A DNA stretch of 60,370 nucleotides from a virus, in the IMG/VR virus record IMGVR_UViG_3300005527_000069, positions 1-60,370 of that record. One strand, written 5' to 3'. The stretch's first letter is position 1, and each line of letters starts with the position of its first letter. The notes under the pieces were generated by a model, which made no database searches, had not been told where the DNA came from, and saw only the letters and a program-made list of their open reading frames with translations. Made by a program: the position numbers and the translations under genes. Positions 29,044 to 38,276 of this stretch are shown here, one piece after another.

Positions 29044-30654
29044 ATGGCAATAGTTCAGATATCGCGTATCACGCAACGCAAAGGTCTAAGTGAAAATCTA
29101 CCGCAACTAGCGGGCGCAGAGTTTGGCTGGGTCATCGACCAGCGCAGATTGTTCATCGGCAATGGCACCATACAAGAAGGTGCTCCTGCCATTGGCAACA
29201 CTGAAATCCTCACCCAATATTCTGACATATTCGCCATAGCTGGAGCCTACACCTACAAAGGTGAAGCCGGTGGATACACTGTGCAGACCGGCCCCACACC
29301 AGGTGACCCCATCGAGCGCACACTGCAATCCAAACTGGATGACATGGCATCGATCAAAGATTTTGGTGCCACGGGCGACGGAGACAGCGACGACACTGAT
29401 GCTATCAACCGTGCCCTGTTCCAGATGTTCTGCCGCGAACAGAATCCACAGGTGAGACGTAGCATATTCTTCCCTGCTGGTGTGTATCGTGTGACTTCCA
29501 CCATAAAGATCCCCCCGTTCTGTAAATTATACGGCGAAGGTGCCCGCAGTTCGGTCATATTCTTGGACACCACTGGTGACAGCACGTTGACTGCTACTTA
29601 TGTGGCCCAGACCGCAGACAGTCTACAGCAGGTCTATCCCAACATCGGCAACAACAATGCCACTGCACCTACCAACATAGAAATCTATGACATGGGCTTC
29701 CAGTCCGCAGAAACACTCAACATAGTGTCGATCCAGGAAGCCACCAATGTGTTGTTCCAAGACGTGGCATTCATTGGACCATTGGTGCAGGCCGAACTTG
29801 ACACCGATGTAGACGACATCTCAGGTGCCACATTCGGATCCACGACAACTTATCCCACAGAGAATATTTCGTTCACGGCCTGCGAATTTTCAGGACTGAC
29901 CTATGGTTTATCCAGCGATGCTGCCATCTCTGGTATCACTGTCACTGACAGCAAATTCAACACGCTGTATCAAGGTGTGCTGTTGACAGGAACTGGTGCT
30001 GGTACTGCGGGCTATATAGGACCGCAGGGTTTCCGCATCACACAGAACTTGTTCGACGCTATCTATGCCGAAGGCATCGAGATCGATGGTGCGCAAAACA
30101 ACATGTCTGGATTCAACATGTTCCTGGACGTGGCCACCAAATTCCGTGGCGGCGCCTATCCTGCCGCCGACAATTTCAACGTCATACTGATCGACACAGA
30201 CAACAATGTAAGTTTTGGCGATATGTTTGAGCGTGATTCTTCAGCAGATGAATTAAAAGCACGTATCAATATCGACAACAAAAAAGTCTTTGCCATGGAA
30301 GCCGGCGAGAGATATCGCTTTGGCACCTTGGTACAAGAAGCTGGTGTGCTGGTAGACAAAACTGTTGGTAGTGGCACCTTGTTGACATTGCCTGCCGCGC
30401 TGGGTTCAGCATTTGAAGTGCGATACAATTTCAAAGATCTAGTAACCACTCAGGTCCGTTACGGCACCTTGGTCATTGTATCTGAAGACATAGATGACAG
30501 TTCTACTTTTCCTGTGTCTTTCACTGATGACTATACTGAAAATGGTCCTGTCGGACTCACGCTTTCTGTGAGCCAGGTAGGTTCTGACATCGAAGTCTCT
30601 TACACCATCACGGCCAATGGCCGTTTCCGATACGCTGTTAGCACTCTAGGATAA
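29044..30654 (+). CDS. Tail fibre / tailspike with beta-helix domain
   Basis: A 536-residue protein. The first ~60 residues (ISRITQRKGLSENLPQLAGA, EFGWVIDQRRLFIGNG) form the N-terminal attachment domain seen in many tail fibres and in Mtd-like proteins. Then comes ASIKDFGATGDGDSDDTDAI, the start of a pectate-lyase-like right-handed beta-helix (FFPAGVYRVTSTIKIPPF, YGEGARSSVIFLD). The rest holds repeated beta strands and ends in a compact domain (DDSSTFPVSFTDDYTENG). A role in host-surface recognition or polysaccharide depolymerisation is likely; catalytic residues cannot be placed by eye. Late-type promoter. Confidence 0.75.
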   Translation: MAIVQISRITQRKGLSENLPQLAGAEFGWVIDQRRLFIGNGTIQEGAPAIGNTEILTQYSDIFAIAGAYTYKGEAGGYTVQTGPTPGDPIERTLQSKLDDMASIKDFGATGDGDSDDTDAINRALFQMFCREQNPQVRRSIFFPAGVYRVTSTIKIPPFCKLYGEGARSSVIFLDTTGDSTLTATYVAQTADSLQQVYPNIGNNNATAPTNIEIYDMGFQSAETLNIVSIQEATNVLFQDVAFIGPLVQAELDTDVDDISGATFGSTTTYPTENISFTACEFSGLTYGLSSDAAISGITVTDSKFNTLYQGVLLTGTGAGTAGYIGPQGFRITQNLFDAIYAEGIEIDGAQNNMSGFNMFLDVATKFRGGAYPAADNFNVILIDTDNNVSFGDMFERDSSADELKARINIDNKKVFAMEAGERYRFGTLVQEAGVLVDKTVGSGTLLTLPAALGSAFEVRYNFKDLVTTQVRYGTLVIVSEDIDDSSTFPVSFTDDYTENGPVGLTLSVSQVGSDIEVSYTITANGRFRYAVSTLG

Positions 30655-30656
30655 CT

Positions 30657-31088
30657 GTGTGGCCCAACCGGTATGAAGACCGATTGGCTTCTTGGTATCA
30701 ACTGAGAGAGGCCAACCTCAGCAATGACTTAGATCAATGCCTATTGGCAGTGAATGATTGGTGGCAACAGTGCCCATGGGTTCCGTATTACCTCCACTGG
30801 GATGACATGGCCGATTGGCCGGACCCCTGGGATCTTTTGTCCGATAATCATTTCTGCAGTCTTGCAAAAGCACTGGGCATAGTGTATACTCTACATATGA
30901 TGGCAAGATCAGACATAACCCAGGTGGAAATAGCCGTAAATGGCGAATCAGCGGACAATTTAGTCCTGGTCAATGAGGGAAAATATATACTGAATTGGGA
31001 AGCCGGGCAGTTGTTAAATATCACATCACCAGCAGTCAATATCAAGAAGAGCGTGGATTCACGAGCAGTCACAAAAAAAATCAATTGA
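30657..31088 (+). CDS. Conserved phage protein next to the fibre gene
   Basis: A 143-residue protein from a GTG 2 nt after the fibre stop. It is Trp-rich (DRLASWYQLREANLS; NDWWQQCPWVPYYLHWDDMA; DWPDPWDLLSDNHFC) and ends in a basic helix (VNIKKSVDSRAVTKKI). Similar small proteins follow fibre genes in marine T4-like phages; a fibre-assembly chaperone or attachment factor fits the position. No function is established to my knowledge. Confidence 0.55.
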   Translation: MWPNRYEDRLASWYQLREANLSNDLDQCLLAVNDWWQQCPWVPYYLHWDDMADWPDPWDLLSDNHFCSLAKALGIVYTLHMMARSDITQVEIAVNGESADNLVLVNEGKYILNWEAGQLLNITSPAVNIKKSVDSRAVTKKIN

Positions 31089-31095
31089 GGTAGCG

Positions 31096-33405
31096 ATGAG
31101 CATACAAATCACAAAGAGAGACGGAAGCAAGGAGCCTCTGGATCTCGAGAAGTTGCATAAAGTAGTATTTTGGGCCACAGAAGGCATCACAGGCGTAAGC
31201 GCCAGCGAAGTAGAAATTAAAAGTCACATACAGTTTTACAATGGAATGAAAACCGCAGACATCCAGGAGACTCTGATCAAGAGCGCCGCGGATCTCATCA
31301 CTGAAGACACTCCCAACTATCAGTTTGTGGCCGGCCGACTGATCTGCTACCATATACGCAAACAAGTATACGGCCAGTTCCAACCTTGGCCAATCCGGCA
31401 GCTGGTCGAGAAAAATGTCACCGCAGGATTCTATGACGCGGAACTGCTCACTGCCTACAACGATGATGAGTGGGATCGCATCAACTCATTCATTCGACAT
31501 GATCGTGATGAACAACTGACCTATGCGGCCATGGAACAGTTCCGTGGCAAGTATCTGGTGCAGAATCGTGTGACCAAGGAGCTGTTTGAAACTCCGCAGA
31601 TGGCCTATGTGTTGATAGCGGCCACGCTGTTCCAACACTATCCAAGAGAAAGCCGCATGATGTGGGTGCGAGATTATTATGACGCTATTTCCACACATCA
31701 GGTATCACTGCCCACTCCGGTCATGGCCGGCGTGCGCACTCCTATCCGTCAATTCTCATCATGTGTGCTGATCGAGACCGCTGACAGCCTTGATTCAATC
31801 AATGCCACTTCTTCCAGCGTGGTCAAGTATGTGAGCCAAAAAGCCGGTATTGGCATCGGCGGAGGACGCATACGTGCGTTGGGGTCACCCATCCGCAATG
31901 GAGATGCTTATCACACAGGTGTTATTCCTTTTTACAAAATGTTTCAGGCGGCTACCCGCTCGTGTAGCCAAGGCGGCGTGCGCAATGGAGCCGCCACTCT
32001 TTATTATCCCATCTGGCACTACGAAGTAGAAGATCTCCTGGTGCTAAAGAACAACAAAGGCACTGAAGACAATCGTGTGCGCCACATGGACTATGGTGTG
32101 CAATTCAACAAAGTCATGTATGAGCGACTGTTGACTGGTGGGGATATCACGCTGTTCTCACCGCATGATGTGCCCGAGATGTATGAAGCCTTCTTCACTG
32201 ATGTGGAACGTTTCCGTGAACTGTATGAAACAGCCGAACGCAACACCAAACTCCGTAAGAAAAAGCTCAAGGCCATCGACCTGTTCACGGCATTCATGCA
32301 AGAGCGCAAAGATACCGGACGCATCTATCTCCAGAACGTTGATCACGCCAACACTCACGGCTCGTTCAAGCCAGACTTGGCGCCTATTAAAATGAGCAAT
32401 CTCTGCTGTGAGATCACCTTACCTACCAAACCACTCAATGATGTGCATGACAAGGACGGCGAGATCGCGTTATGCACACTCAGCGCCATCAACTGGGGTG
32501 TGTTCCGTGATCCTGAAGACATGGAACGTGCCTGCACTTTGGCTGTGCGAGGTCTGGATGCATTGTTGAGTTATCAGAACTATCCTATCCTGGCCGCGCA
32601 GATCGCCACAGAAAATCGCAGACCTCTAGGAGTGGGCATCATCAACCTGGCCTATTGGTTGGCCAAGAACGATCTAAGTTACAGTGACCCCGGAGCACTG
32701 CCTGAAGTGGATCGTTGGGCGCAACACTGGTCATACTATCTCATCAAAGCATCAGCGGATCTAGCACAAGAGTTTGGCGCCTGTCCTCGCAGTCCTGAAA
32801 CCCGATATCACGATGGCATCTTGCCCGTGGATACCTACAAACGTGATGTGGACGAGTTGGTGCCGCATCGAGATCTAGTGGACTGGAAAGGTCTGCGTCA
32901 GCAGTTACAAAAACACGGCATCCGGAATTCTACCTTGATGGCCTTGATGCCAGCAGAGACGTCAGCACAGATATCTAACTCTACCAATGGTGTGGAACCT
33001 CCTCGCAGTTATGTTTCCATCAAGCAGAGCAAAGATGGTGTGCTCAAACAAGTAGTGCCCGAATATCGCAAACTCAAAAATAAGTATGAACTGCTGTGGG
33101 ATCAGAAAAGCCCCGAAGGCTATCTACGCATCATGGCTATCTTGCAGAAGTATATCGACCAAGGCATCTCTGTGAATACATCATACAATCCACAGCACTT
33201 TGAAGATGAGAAGATCCCTATGAGTGACATGCTCAAGCACATGATCATGTTCTATAAGTATGGTGGCAAGCAGTTGTATTATTTCAACACCTATGATGGC
33301 TCGGGGGAGATCGACGCAGATCGGATGAACAGACAGGAAATCCTGATCGAAGCCCCCGACACTTCGATACAAGCAGATGAAGACTGCGACAGTTGCAAAA
33401 TATAA
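31096..33405 (+). CDS. nrdA: Class Ia ribonucleotide reductase, large subunit
   Basis: A 769-residue protein. The N-terminus holds an ATP-cone (ITKRDGSKEPLDLEKLHKVV), so allosteric activity control is retained. FSSCVLIETADSLDSI carries one active-site Cys, SNLCCEITLPT the other Cys and the catalytic Glu, and DSCKI is the C-terminal redox shuttle with a C-x2-C pair. It reduces ribonucleoside diphosphates to deoxy forms for phage DNA synthesis. It is followed directly by nrdB and a glutaredoxin, which together form a complete unit. The start has a GAGGTAG site. Length is typical of phage and bacterial NrdA. Confidence 0.96.
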   Translation: MSIQITKRDGSKEPLDLEKLHKVVFWATEGITGVSASEVEIKSHIQFYNGMKTADIQETLIKSAADLITEDTPNYQFVAGRLICYHIRKQVYGQFQPWPIRQLVEKNVTAGFYDAELLTAYNDDEWDRINSFIRHDRDEQLTYAAMEQFRGKYLVQNRVTKELFETPQMAYVLIAATLFQHYPRESRMMWVRDYYDAISTHQVSLPTPVMAGVRTPIRQFSSCVLIETADSLDSINATSSSVVKYVSQKAGIGIGGGRIRALGSPIRNGDAYHTGVIPFYKMFQAATRSCSQGGVRNGAATLYYPIWHYEVEDLLVLKNNKGTEDNRVRHMDYGVQFNKVMYERLLTGGDITLFSPHDVPEMYEAFFTDVERFRELYETAERNTKLRKKKLKAIDLFTAFMQERKDTGRIYLQNVDHANTHGSFKPDLAPIKMSNLCCEITLPTKPLNDVHDKDGEIALCTLSAINWGVFRDPEDMERACTLAVRGLDALLSYQNYPILAAQIATENRRPLGVGIINLAYWLAKNDLSYSDPGALPEVDRWAQHWSYYLIKASADLAQEFGACPRSPETRYHDGILPVDTYKRDVDELVPHRDLVDWKGLRQQLQKHGIRNSTLMALMPAETSAQISNSTNGVEPPRSYVSIKQSKDGVLKQVVPEYRKLKNKYELLWDQKSPEGYLRIMAILQKYIDQGISVNTSYNPQHFEDEKIPMSDMLKHMIMFYKYGGKQLYYFNTYDGSGEIDADRMNRQEILIEAPDTSIQADEDCDSCKI

Positions 33406-33417
33406 AGAGAATAATAA

Positions 33418-34545
33418 ATGAGCGTATTGAATCTAAAAAAGAATCGTGACCACACCAAGAGCTTGGCTTTTCTTGATCCTCAAGGCGGACTAGGCATGCA
33501 AAGATATGACACACTGAAGTATCGTCAGTTTGACAAACTCACCGACAAGCAGTTGGGATTTTTCTGGCGTCCAGAAGAAATAGATGTGCTACGTGACTCC
33601 AAGGATTTCAAGGATCTCACACCATGGGAACAGCACATCTTTACCAGCAATCTCAAACGCCAGATATTGCTGGATTCTGTGCAAGGTCGTTCACCCAATC
33701 TGGCCTTCTTGCCTTTGGTTACACTGCCTGAATTAGAAACCTGGATAGAGACCTGGGCTTTCAATGAGACCATACACAGCCGTAGTTACACACACATCAT
33801 CCGCAACATCTATTCCGACCCCGGCAAGATATTTGATGAGATGTTGGACATCGAAGATATCGTGACCTGCGGAACAGACTGTTCCAAATACTATGATGAC
33901 CTCATACAATACTCCACTGCCTATCAACTGTTGGGAGTTGGCCGGCACACTGTCAACGGCAAGACACTGGAAATCACTGAATATGAACTGAAGAAACGAC
34001 TATGGTTGGCTGTGGCCTCGGTCAATGTGTTGGAAGGCATAAGATTTTATGTTTCGTTCGCTTGCTCGTGGGCATTTGCTGAGTTGAAAAAGATGGAAGG
34101 CAATGCCAAGATCATCAAACTGATCGCACGTGATGAAAACGTCCATCTAGGATTCACACAGACTCTGCTTAAACTGTTGCCACAAGACGATCCAGATTAC
34201 GTGAAAATCAAACAAGAAACACAGGCCGACATGATCACCATGTATGAGTCAGCTGTAGAACAAGAAGAACGGTGGGCTGAGTATCTTTTCCGTGACGGAA
34301 GCATGATCGGTCTCAACAAACAGTTGTTGTGCGATTACGTAGAGTGGATCGCCCACAAGCGCATGACAGCCATTGGTTTGCCCAATCGCTATCGCGGCGG
34401 ATCCAACCCTTTGCCATGGACGGCCAAATGGATCGCAGGTGCTGAAGTGCAGGTAGCACCTCAAGAAACTGAGATCACTTCCTATGTGATCGGCGGCACC
34501 AAACAGGATGTCACAGATGCTACTTTTTCTGGTATGAGTCTATGA
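33418..34545 (+). CDS. nrdB: Class Ia ribonucleotide reductase, small subunit
   Basis: A 375-residue di-iron protein. NETIHSRSYTHIIRN carries the E-x2-H metal ligands and the Tyr that holds the radical, and DENVHLGFTQTLLK carries the second E-x2-H. An Asp ligand lies upstream and the C-terminal segment that docks on NrdA is present. It makes the tyrosyl radical passed to NrdA. It overlaps the glutaredoxin gene by 4 nt. The gene order nrdA-nrdB-grx matches many T4-like phages. Confidence 0.96.
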   Translation: MSVLNLKKNRDHTKSLAFLDPQGGLGMQRYDTLKYRQFDKLTDKQLGFFWRPEEIDVLRDSKDFKDLTPWEQHIFTSNLKRQILLDSVQGRSPNLAFLPLVTLPELETWIETWAFNETIHSRSYTHIIRNIYSDPGKIFDEMLDIEDIVTCGTDCSKYYDDLIQYSTAYQLLGVGRHTVNGKTLEITEYELKKRLWLAVASVNVLEGIRFYVSFACSWAFAELKKMEGNAKIIKLIARDENVHLGFTQTLLKLLPQDDPDYVKIKQETQADMITMYESAVEQEERWAEYLFRDGSMIGLNKQLLCDYVEWIAHKRMTAIGLPNRYRGGSNPLPWTAKWIAGAEVQVAPQETEITSYVIGGTKQDVTDATFSGMSL

Positions 34546-34811
34546 TGTTGACTGTGTATTCAAAAACCGTTTGCCCGTTTTGTGTCAATGCTAAAAATTA
34601 CTTGAAAAGCAAAGACATACCCTTCGAAGAAATCAACATCGAAAAGGATGAGCAAGCACGCCAGTTCATCCAGGAAAAAGGTCATCGCACGGTGCCGCAG
34701 ATCTATTTTGAAGGCAAATTATTTGTGGAAGGTGGGTTCCAAGGTTTAAGTAAGTTGACGCGAACGGACATCCGCGAGCGCATGAATCTTACAGACCTAG
34801 GAACCATATGA
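34542..34811 (+). CDS. Glutaredoxin
   Basis: An 89-residue thioredoxin-fold protein with the redox motif C-P-F-C at residues 12-15 (SKTVCPFCVNAKNYL), the cis-Pro in RTVPQIYF, and the glutathione-binding EGGFQGL segment. It should re-reduce NrdA, and is translated from a start that overlaps the nrdB stop by 4 nt. The Phe in the C-P-x-C motif and the Gly-Gly-rich end agree with glutaredoxins rather than NrdH. Confidence 0.92.
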   Translation: MMLTVYSKTVCPFCVNAKNYLKSKDIPFEEINIEKDEQARQFIQEKGHRTVPQIYFEGKLFVEGGFQGLSKLTRTDIRERMNLTDLGTI

Positions 34812-35113
34812 ACGTATTCCAAAGAAGCCAAATATACACTCTAAAATTAATCAGCGGTGAAGAAATCACCGCCAAAGTCGTAGAAATCTGCGGCGATGTG
34901 ATAGAAGTTACCCAACCCATCAGCATGGTCCTGGGCCCACAAGGGCTTCAGATGATGCCCAGTTTGTTTTCAGCAAATCAGGACAAAACTGTGCATATAA
35001 ATACTGCTACGATAGTGATGCAGGCAGAAACACGCGAAGACGTCAAGTCCAAATACATTGAGGCTACCACAGGAATCGCCACTCCGCCTGCTAAACAAAT
35101 CATAACAGGATAA
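34808..35113 (+). CDS. Conserved Sm-like phage protein
   Basis: A 101-residue protein. IYTLKLISGEEITAKVVEIC, then DVIEVTQPISMVLGPQ and INTATIVMQ, have the strand pattern of a small Sm/SH3-like beta-barrel; LISGEEITAKVVE resembles the Sm1 motif. The rest is helical. Similar small proteins occur in marine T4-like phages without a known function. It overlaps the glutaredoxin gene by 4 nt and precedes the PAAR gene by 4 nt, so it may bind RNA or be a small virion part. Confidence 0.5.
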   Translation: MNVFQRSQIYTLKLISGEEITAKVVEICGDVIEVTQPISMVLGPQGLQMMPSLFSANQDKTVHINTATIVMQAETREDVKSKYIEATTGIATPPAKQIITG

Positions 35114-35117
35114 CATC

Positions 35118-35408
35118 ATGCCACCATCAGTAAGAATCGGAGACCCAAACATAGCCGGGGGTCTCGCAGTATTCCCCGGCGCTCTCAGCGTGCTGATCAA
35201 CGGTCGTCCGGCCTGCACCACAGGCACTTTAGTCACACCTCATCCTTGTTGCGGTGCACCTGGTTGCGAGATTCATTGCGCCGCTTTGACCACACTGGGC
35301 AGTCTTTCTGTGCTGGCCGAAGGCAAACCCATTGTTTATGTTGGGTCACCTGACACCTGTTTTCATCCTCGGGCATTTGGAAGTCTCGATGTTATAGTAG
35401 GAATCTAA
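35118..35408 (+). CDS. PAAR-repeat spike tip protein
   Basis: A 96-residue protein. VRIGDPNIAGG and INGRPACTTGTLVTPHPCCG with CEIHCAALTTLGSLSVLAEG are PAAR-type motifs (P-A-A-R-like turns with Cys/His ligands for the tip metal). The protein caps the central spike trimer of contractile tails (T4 gp5.4 role) and helps puncture the outer membrane. Length is typical. The next gene starts at its stop codon. Confidence 0.85.
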   Translation: MPPSVRIGDPNIAGGLAVFPGALSVLINGRPACTTGTLVTPHPCCGAPGCEIHCAALTTLGSLSVLAEGKPIVYVGSPDTCFHPRAFGSLDVIVGI

Positions 35409-37613
35409 ATGGCCTGCGCAGGCGCACTCACCTCGATCATAATGACTGCGGTTGGCGCATTTATCGCCAACGGAGGCCTCGCAGAAGTGTTTGGTGGAGC
35501 ACCTGTGGCCGGCGCAGCCGGTAGTGCGGCCGAAGGTTTAGTCACTGTGTATACTCCATCGGGTGAAATCTTTTCCATGAGCACTGCTGAAGCAGTGGCG
35601 TCGGGCATCATTGAAAATACTGCGAGCCAATCGTGGTTCAGCGGTCTCGGAGGTCTGGGAGACACTCTCAATTCCATGACCAACAGTTTTTTAGAATTCA
35701 CTGCGCCCATGAGAGAAGCCTGGAGCAATCTAGCCACCGCCCCGGCCGCAGCCGGCAAACAAGTATTCAATTCAGTTTCTGGAACCTGGGGACCAAAAAC
35801 AGCACAATTTTTGTCATCGGTCACAGAAGGGGTGTTCAAGACCGCTATCCAAGAAAGTATCACTTGGGCTAGCCAAACTCTTGGGGGCACTGGTACATTG
35901 GTCGCAGGGGCGTTGGTTGGCGATCCCAAGATCCTAGGTCAGGCTTTCAATGCTGCCAATTCTTTCGCGCAGACAGCCAATGGCTTTATCAACGCAGCCG
36001 AGTCGGCCGGAACCTATCTCAACAAAACCTTCACCAACATGGAAAATACCATCACTGCCGGCGTGGATGGAGTCAGCAAATGGTTTGAAGGTCTGGGCGA
36101 TGACATCAGCAAACTAGGCAACACCGTGGACTGGGCCAAACTTGATTTCCTTGGCTATCCAGGACAACTGATCGCCAACCTTGAAAACAGTGGAACACTG
36201 GGCCCATTCTATGACAAACTGGGCAACATCCAGGTAGATCCCCGCACCGCACAGCAGTTGGGAGTGAACATAACCAATGCTTTATTGGGCCGTGAAGAAT
36301 TGCGTCTCAAGGATCTCGGCATTGATCTCAATCAGATAGCGCGACAAGGTGCAAATCTGCCCGCCGGCATACAAAAAGAAATATACACAGAACTGACCAA
36401 ACTCACGCCCACTGAAGTCACACAGGTCAAAGGCATATTGAACAACACACAGGTCGCTGTGCAGAAAGGTCAAGACCTACTTGATCCACAAAAACTTTTT
36501 GCCTCCAGCTCCAGCACACTGACCACGCCTATCCGTGTGGGGTCTGTTGGCTTCCGTGGTATCTATGAAGCAAGTGGCAGCATCAATCCTGAACTCAATG
36601 ACTTAGGAGAAAATCTCAAAGGTATCATACCCGATGACCTGGCAGTGGCCAATTCCGCATTGGGCCGCAGTTTCCTACAGGTCAAGGGTATTTCAAATAC
36701 CAGCAGTGATTCATTGGCCGCAAGTGTCCTGGAATTGGAAAACCTCAGAGATTTGCCTTTGATAGCCGGTCAGGAAGAATATGTGACCCAACCGGTGATT
36801 GACTATTGGAAAAATTACTATGGCGAAGATTTTGGCATACAGTTGACCACTGGCAACAATGGGTCATATGTAGTTTCAGACATCGTGGGATTTGCCGCAG
36901 GTTATAATTCAGGACAGCCTCTCCAGGACAATGGCCCGCTGTTGACCAGCCTCAACGCCAATGGTGCCTTTGCGGAATTCACACAAAGCCAGGGCATCTA
37001 CGAAACCATCCAGCAATTCTGTCTAGGCACATTTGGTCCAACTGCCAACCCCACACCAGTGGATCCGCCCAATGATGATTACCAGATAGAGATCCCTGTG
37101 GGATGGGCAGCCGCGGGCATTTATTATGGCGCTACAGGCAATATTGCCTTTCAAGATGCATGGCTAAATGGAATCATTCCTTATACCGCTGTGGCGTCAA
37201 CAGACATCTACGAAAACTATCCAGATGCGCAAACAGTAAACGCCAACGAAACAATCTGGCAAGAGCAGTATGGCAGAGAATATCTCAACAGACAACGTGC
37301 AGATCTCATCGTCACAGATATCAGAGCGTCTGACACAACTGCCATCAATTTTGGACAGTCCTTGCCTCAATTTGGTAGAAACACTGAATTCGGCGGACCG
37401 GCCATGTGGTTAGAGCGTGTGGCCAATGCCAACAGCCTAGGAGGGCAGGCCTTGATCGCTGCCATGCGCGAGGGTCGCAATCAAGCTAGATTGGATGATG
37501 CAGGCATCAAGACGGACACAGCACTGGCCACAGAACAACCGCAGTTCCCAGGAACGCTGGCGCCGAACACTTTGACCAAAGAAGAAGCCGACGCCCTGGT
37601 GATTCGTTCCTAG
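35409..37613 (+). CDS. Large putative baseplate-associated structural protein
   Basis: A 734-residue protein that begins the base after the PAAR stop. It is Ala/Gly/Asn-rich, opens with a hydrophobic stretch (ACAGALTSIIMTAVGAFIAN), has several amphipathic regions (FAQTANGFINAAESAGTYLN) and no catalytic motif I can name. Adjacent PAAR-large-protein pairs suggest a cargo or baseplate hub component that may be passed through or attached to the spike. The opening hydrophobic segment could also mark a membrane-active piece. Its unit ends in a strong terminator. Confidence 0.55.
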   Translation: MACAGALTSIIMTAVGAFIANGGLAEVFGGAPVAGAAGSAAEGLVTVYTPSGEIFSMSTAEAVASGIIENTASQSWFSGLGGLGDTLNSMTNSFLEFTAPMREAWSNLATAPAAAGKQVFNSVSGTWGPKTAQFLSSVTEGVFKTAIQESITWASQTLGGTGTLVAGALVGDPKILGQAFNAANSFAQTANGFINAAESAGTYLNKTFTNMENTITAGVDGVSKWFEGLGDDISKLGNTVDWAKLDFLGYPGQLIANLENSGTLGPFYDKLGNIQVDPRTAQQLGVNITNALLGREELRLKDLGIDLNQIARQGANLPAGIQKEIYTELTKLTPTEVTQVKGILNNTQVAVQKGQDLLDPQKLFASSSSTLTTPIRVGSVGFRGIYEASGSINPELNDLGENLKGIIPDDLAVANSALGRSFLQVKGISNTSSDSLAASVLELENLRDLPLIAGQEEYVTQPVIDYWKNYYGEDFGIQLTTGNNGSYVVSDIVGFAAGYNSGQPLQDNGPLLTSLNANGAFAEFTQSQGIYETIQQFCLGTFGPTANPTPVDPPNDDYQIEIPVGWAAAGIYYGATGNIAFQDAWLNGIIPYTAVASTDIYENYPDAQTVNANETIWQEQYGREYLNRQRADLIVTDIRASDTTAINFGQSLPQFGRNTEFGGPAMWLERVANANSLGGQALIAAMREGRNQARLDDAGIKTDTALATEQPQFPGTLAPNTLTKEEADALVIRS

Positions 37614-37635
37614 GTCAGTGGGCACTAACCTACGA

Positions 37636-37662
37636 AAACCCTACAAACAGTAGGGTTTTTTT
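37636..37662 (+). terminator. Rho-independent terminator
   Basis: A 9-bp stem AAACCCTAC / GTAGGGTTT with an AAACA loop and a T run. As at 5861-5886, it is followed at once by GTGGTTGACC and a sigma70 promoter. Confidence 0.9.
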
Positions 37663-37666
37663 GTGG

Positions 37667-37695
37667 TTGACCAAAAATCGCCATTTTGCTATAAT
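37667..37695 (+). promoter_or_regulatory. Sigma70-type promoter P3 (repeat of P2)
   Basis: TTGACC, 17 bp, TATAAT with extended -10 TGC. GCCATTTTGCTATAATATG matches the promoter at 5997-6025 exactly across 19 bases. It drives the small-gene and ligase region. Confidence 0.88.
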
Positions 37696-37727
37696 ATGAG
37701 TTATAGTAAACAACTTGGAGCCACAGT

Positions 37728-37901
37728 ATGTCTAAGAAACACTTTGAACTACTCGCCAAATACATCGATTCTATCATGGATCCGCATTGCCGTTTGCAAG
37801 CGGCTATCGCGGTGGCATCTGCTTGTAAAGAAGCCAATCGCAGATTTGACTCGGATCGATTCTTTGCCGCTTGCAACATCGGCGCCGCCGAGGTCAAATA
37901 A
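37728..37901 (+). CDS. Small conserved phage protein (57 residues)
   Basis: 57 residues, MSKKHFELLAKYIDSIMDPH at the start and ANRRFDSDRFFAACNIGAAE near the end. The pattern (short helix, then N-R-R-F-D-x-D-R-F-x2-A-C) is a widespread small phage and plasmid protein of unknown function. It is first behind a consensus sigma70 promoter with a TTGGAG site, so it is probably an early gene. An ATG at 37903 follows after its stop. Confidence 0.7.
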   Translation: MSKKHFELLAKYIDSIMDPHCRLQAAIAVASACKEANRRFDSDRFFAACNIGAAEVK

Positions 37902-37902
37902 C

Positions 37903-38103
37903 ATGGCCTATCACGTTTTCCGACACAACCAGGACTATGGTCCACGATCGGGGCTGGAAGGTCCGTTCCACTATCCCAATGGCCGGGTGCTGTATTATGA
38001 TCCCAAGGCCGGTGAATACTGGGATCCACGCACAGATTTTTATGTGCCAAGAGATGAAGTCGCTGAATTACAGCAAAGCATTTTTGATCAGGTGGCGGCA
38101 TGA
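37903..38103 (+). CDS. Small conserved phage protein (66 residues)
   Basis: 66 residues, MAYHVFRHNQDYGPRSGLEG and then YYDPKAGEYWDPRTDFYVPR, with a helical end. It is Tyr/Asp/Pro-rich without a known motif. The frame is open much further upstream but that part overlaps the 37728 gene, so I start at the ATG 2 nt after its stop. It overlaps the next gene by 4 nt. Confidence 0.6.
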   Translation: MAYHVFRHNQDYGPRSGLEGPFHYPNGRVLYYDPKAGEYWDPRTDFYVPRDEVAELQQSIFDQVAA

Positions 38104-38276
38104 CACAACGAGATGTCACCTTATCGATCACGTTCACACTGGATGACATCGAGGTGCTCCAGCGCATCTGGAATCGGTATGGTTATGTCATGGACGAGAC
38201 CGGCATCATCTCTCACATATTAAACGAATATGAAATGAAGACTGCTGACAGTCTAAATACAAAGGTAAAGGCATGA
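38100..38276 (+). CDS. Small conserved phage protein (58 residues)
   Basis: 58 residues, MTQRDVTLSITFTLDDIEVL at the start, then a helical body (WNRYGYVMDETGIISHILNE). It is flanked by ATGA overlaps on both sides, which is good support for translation. The CTAAATAC element for the ligase gene lies within its 3' end. No known function; the size fits a small regulator or anti-host protein. Confidence 0.6.
   Translation: MTQRDVTLSITFTLDDIEVLQRIWNRYGYVMDETGIISHILNEYEMKTADSLNTKVKA
38253..38260 (+). promoter_or_regulatory. Putative late promoter CTAAATAC
   Basis: It lies 12 nt before the ligase ATG at 38273, inside the small upstream gene, with an AAAGGTAAAGG site between. Confidence 0.5.
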
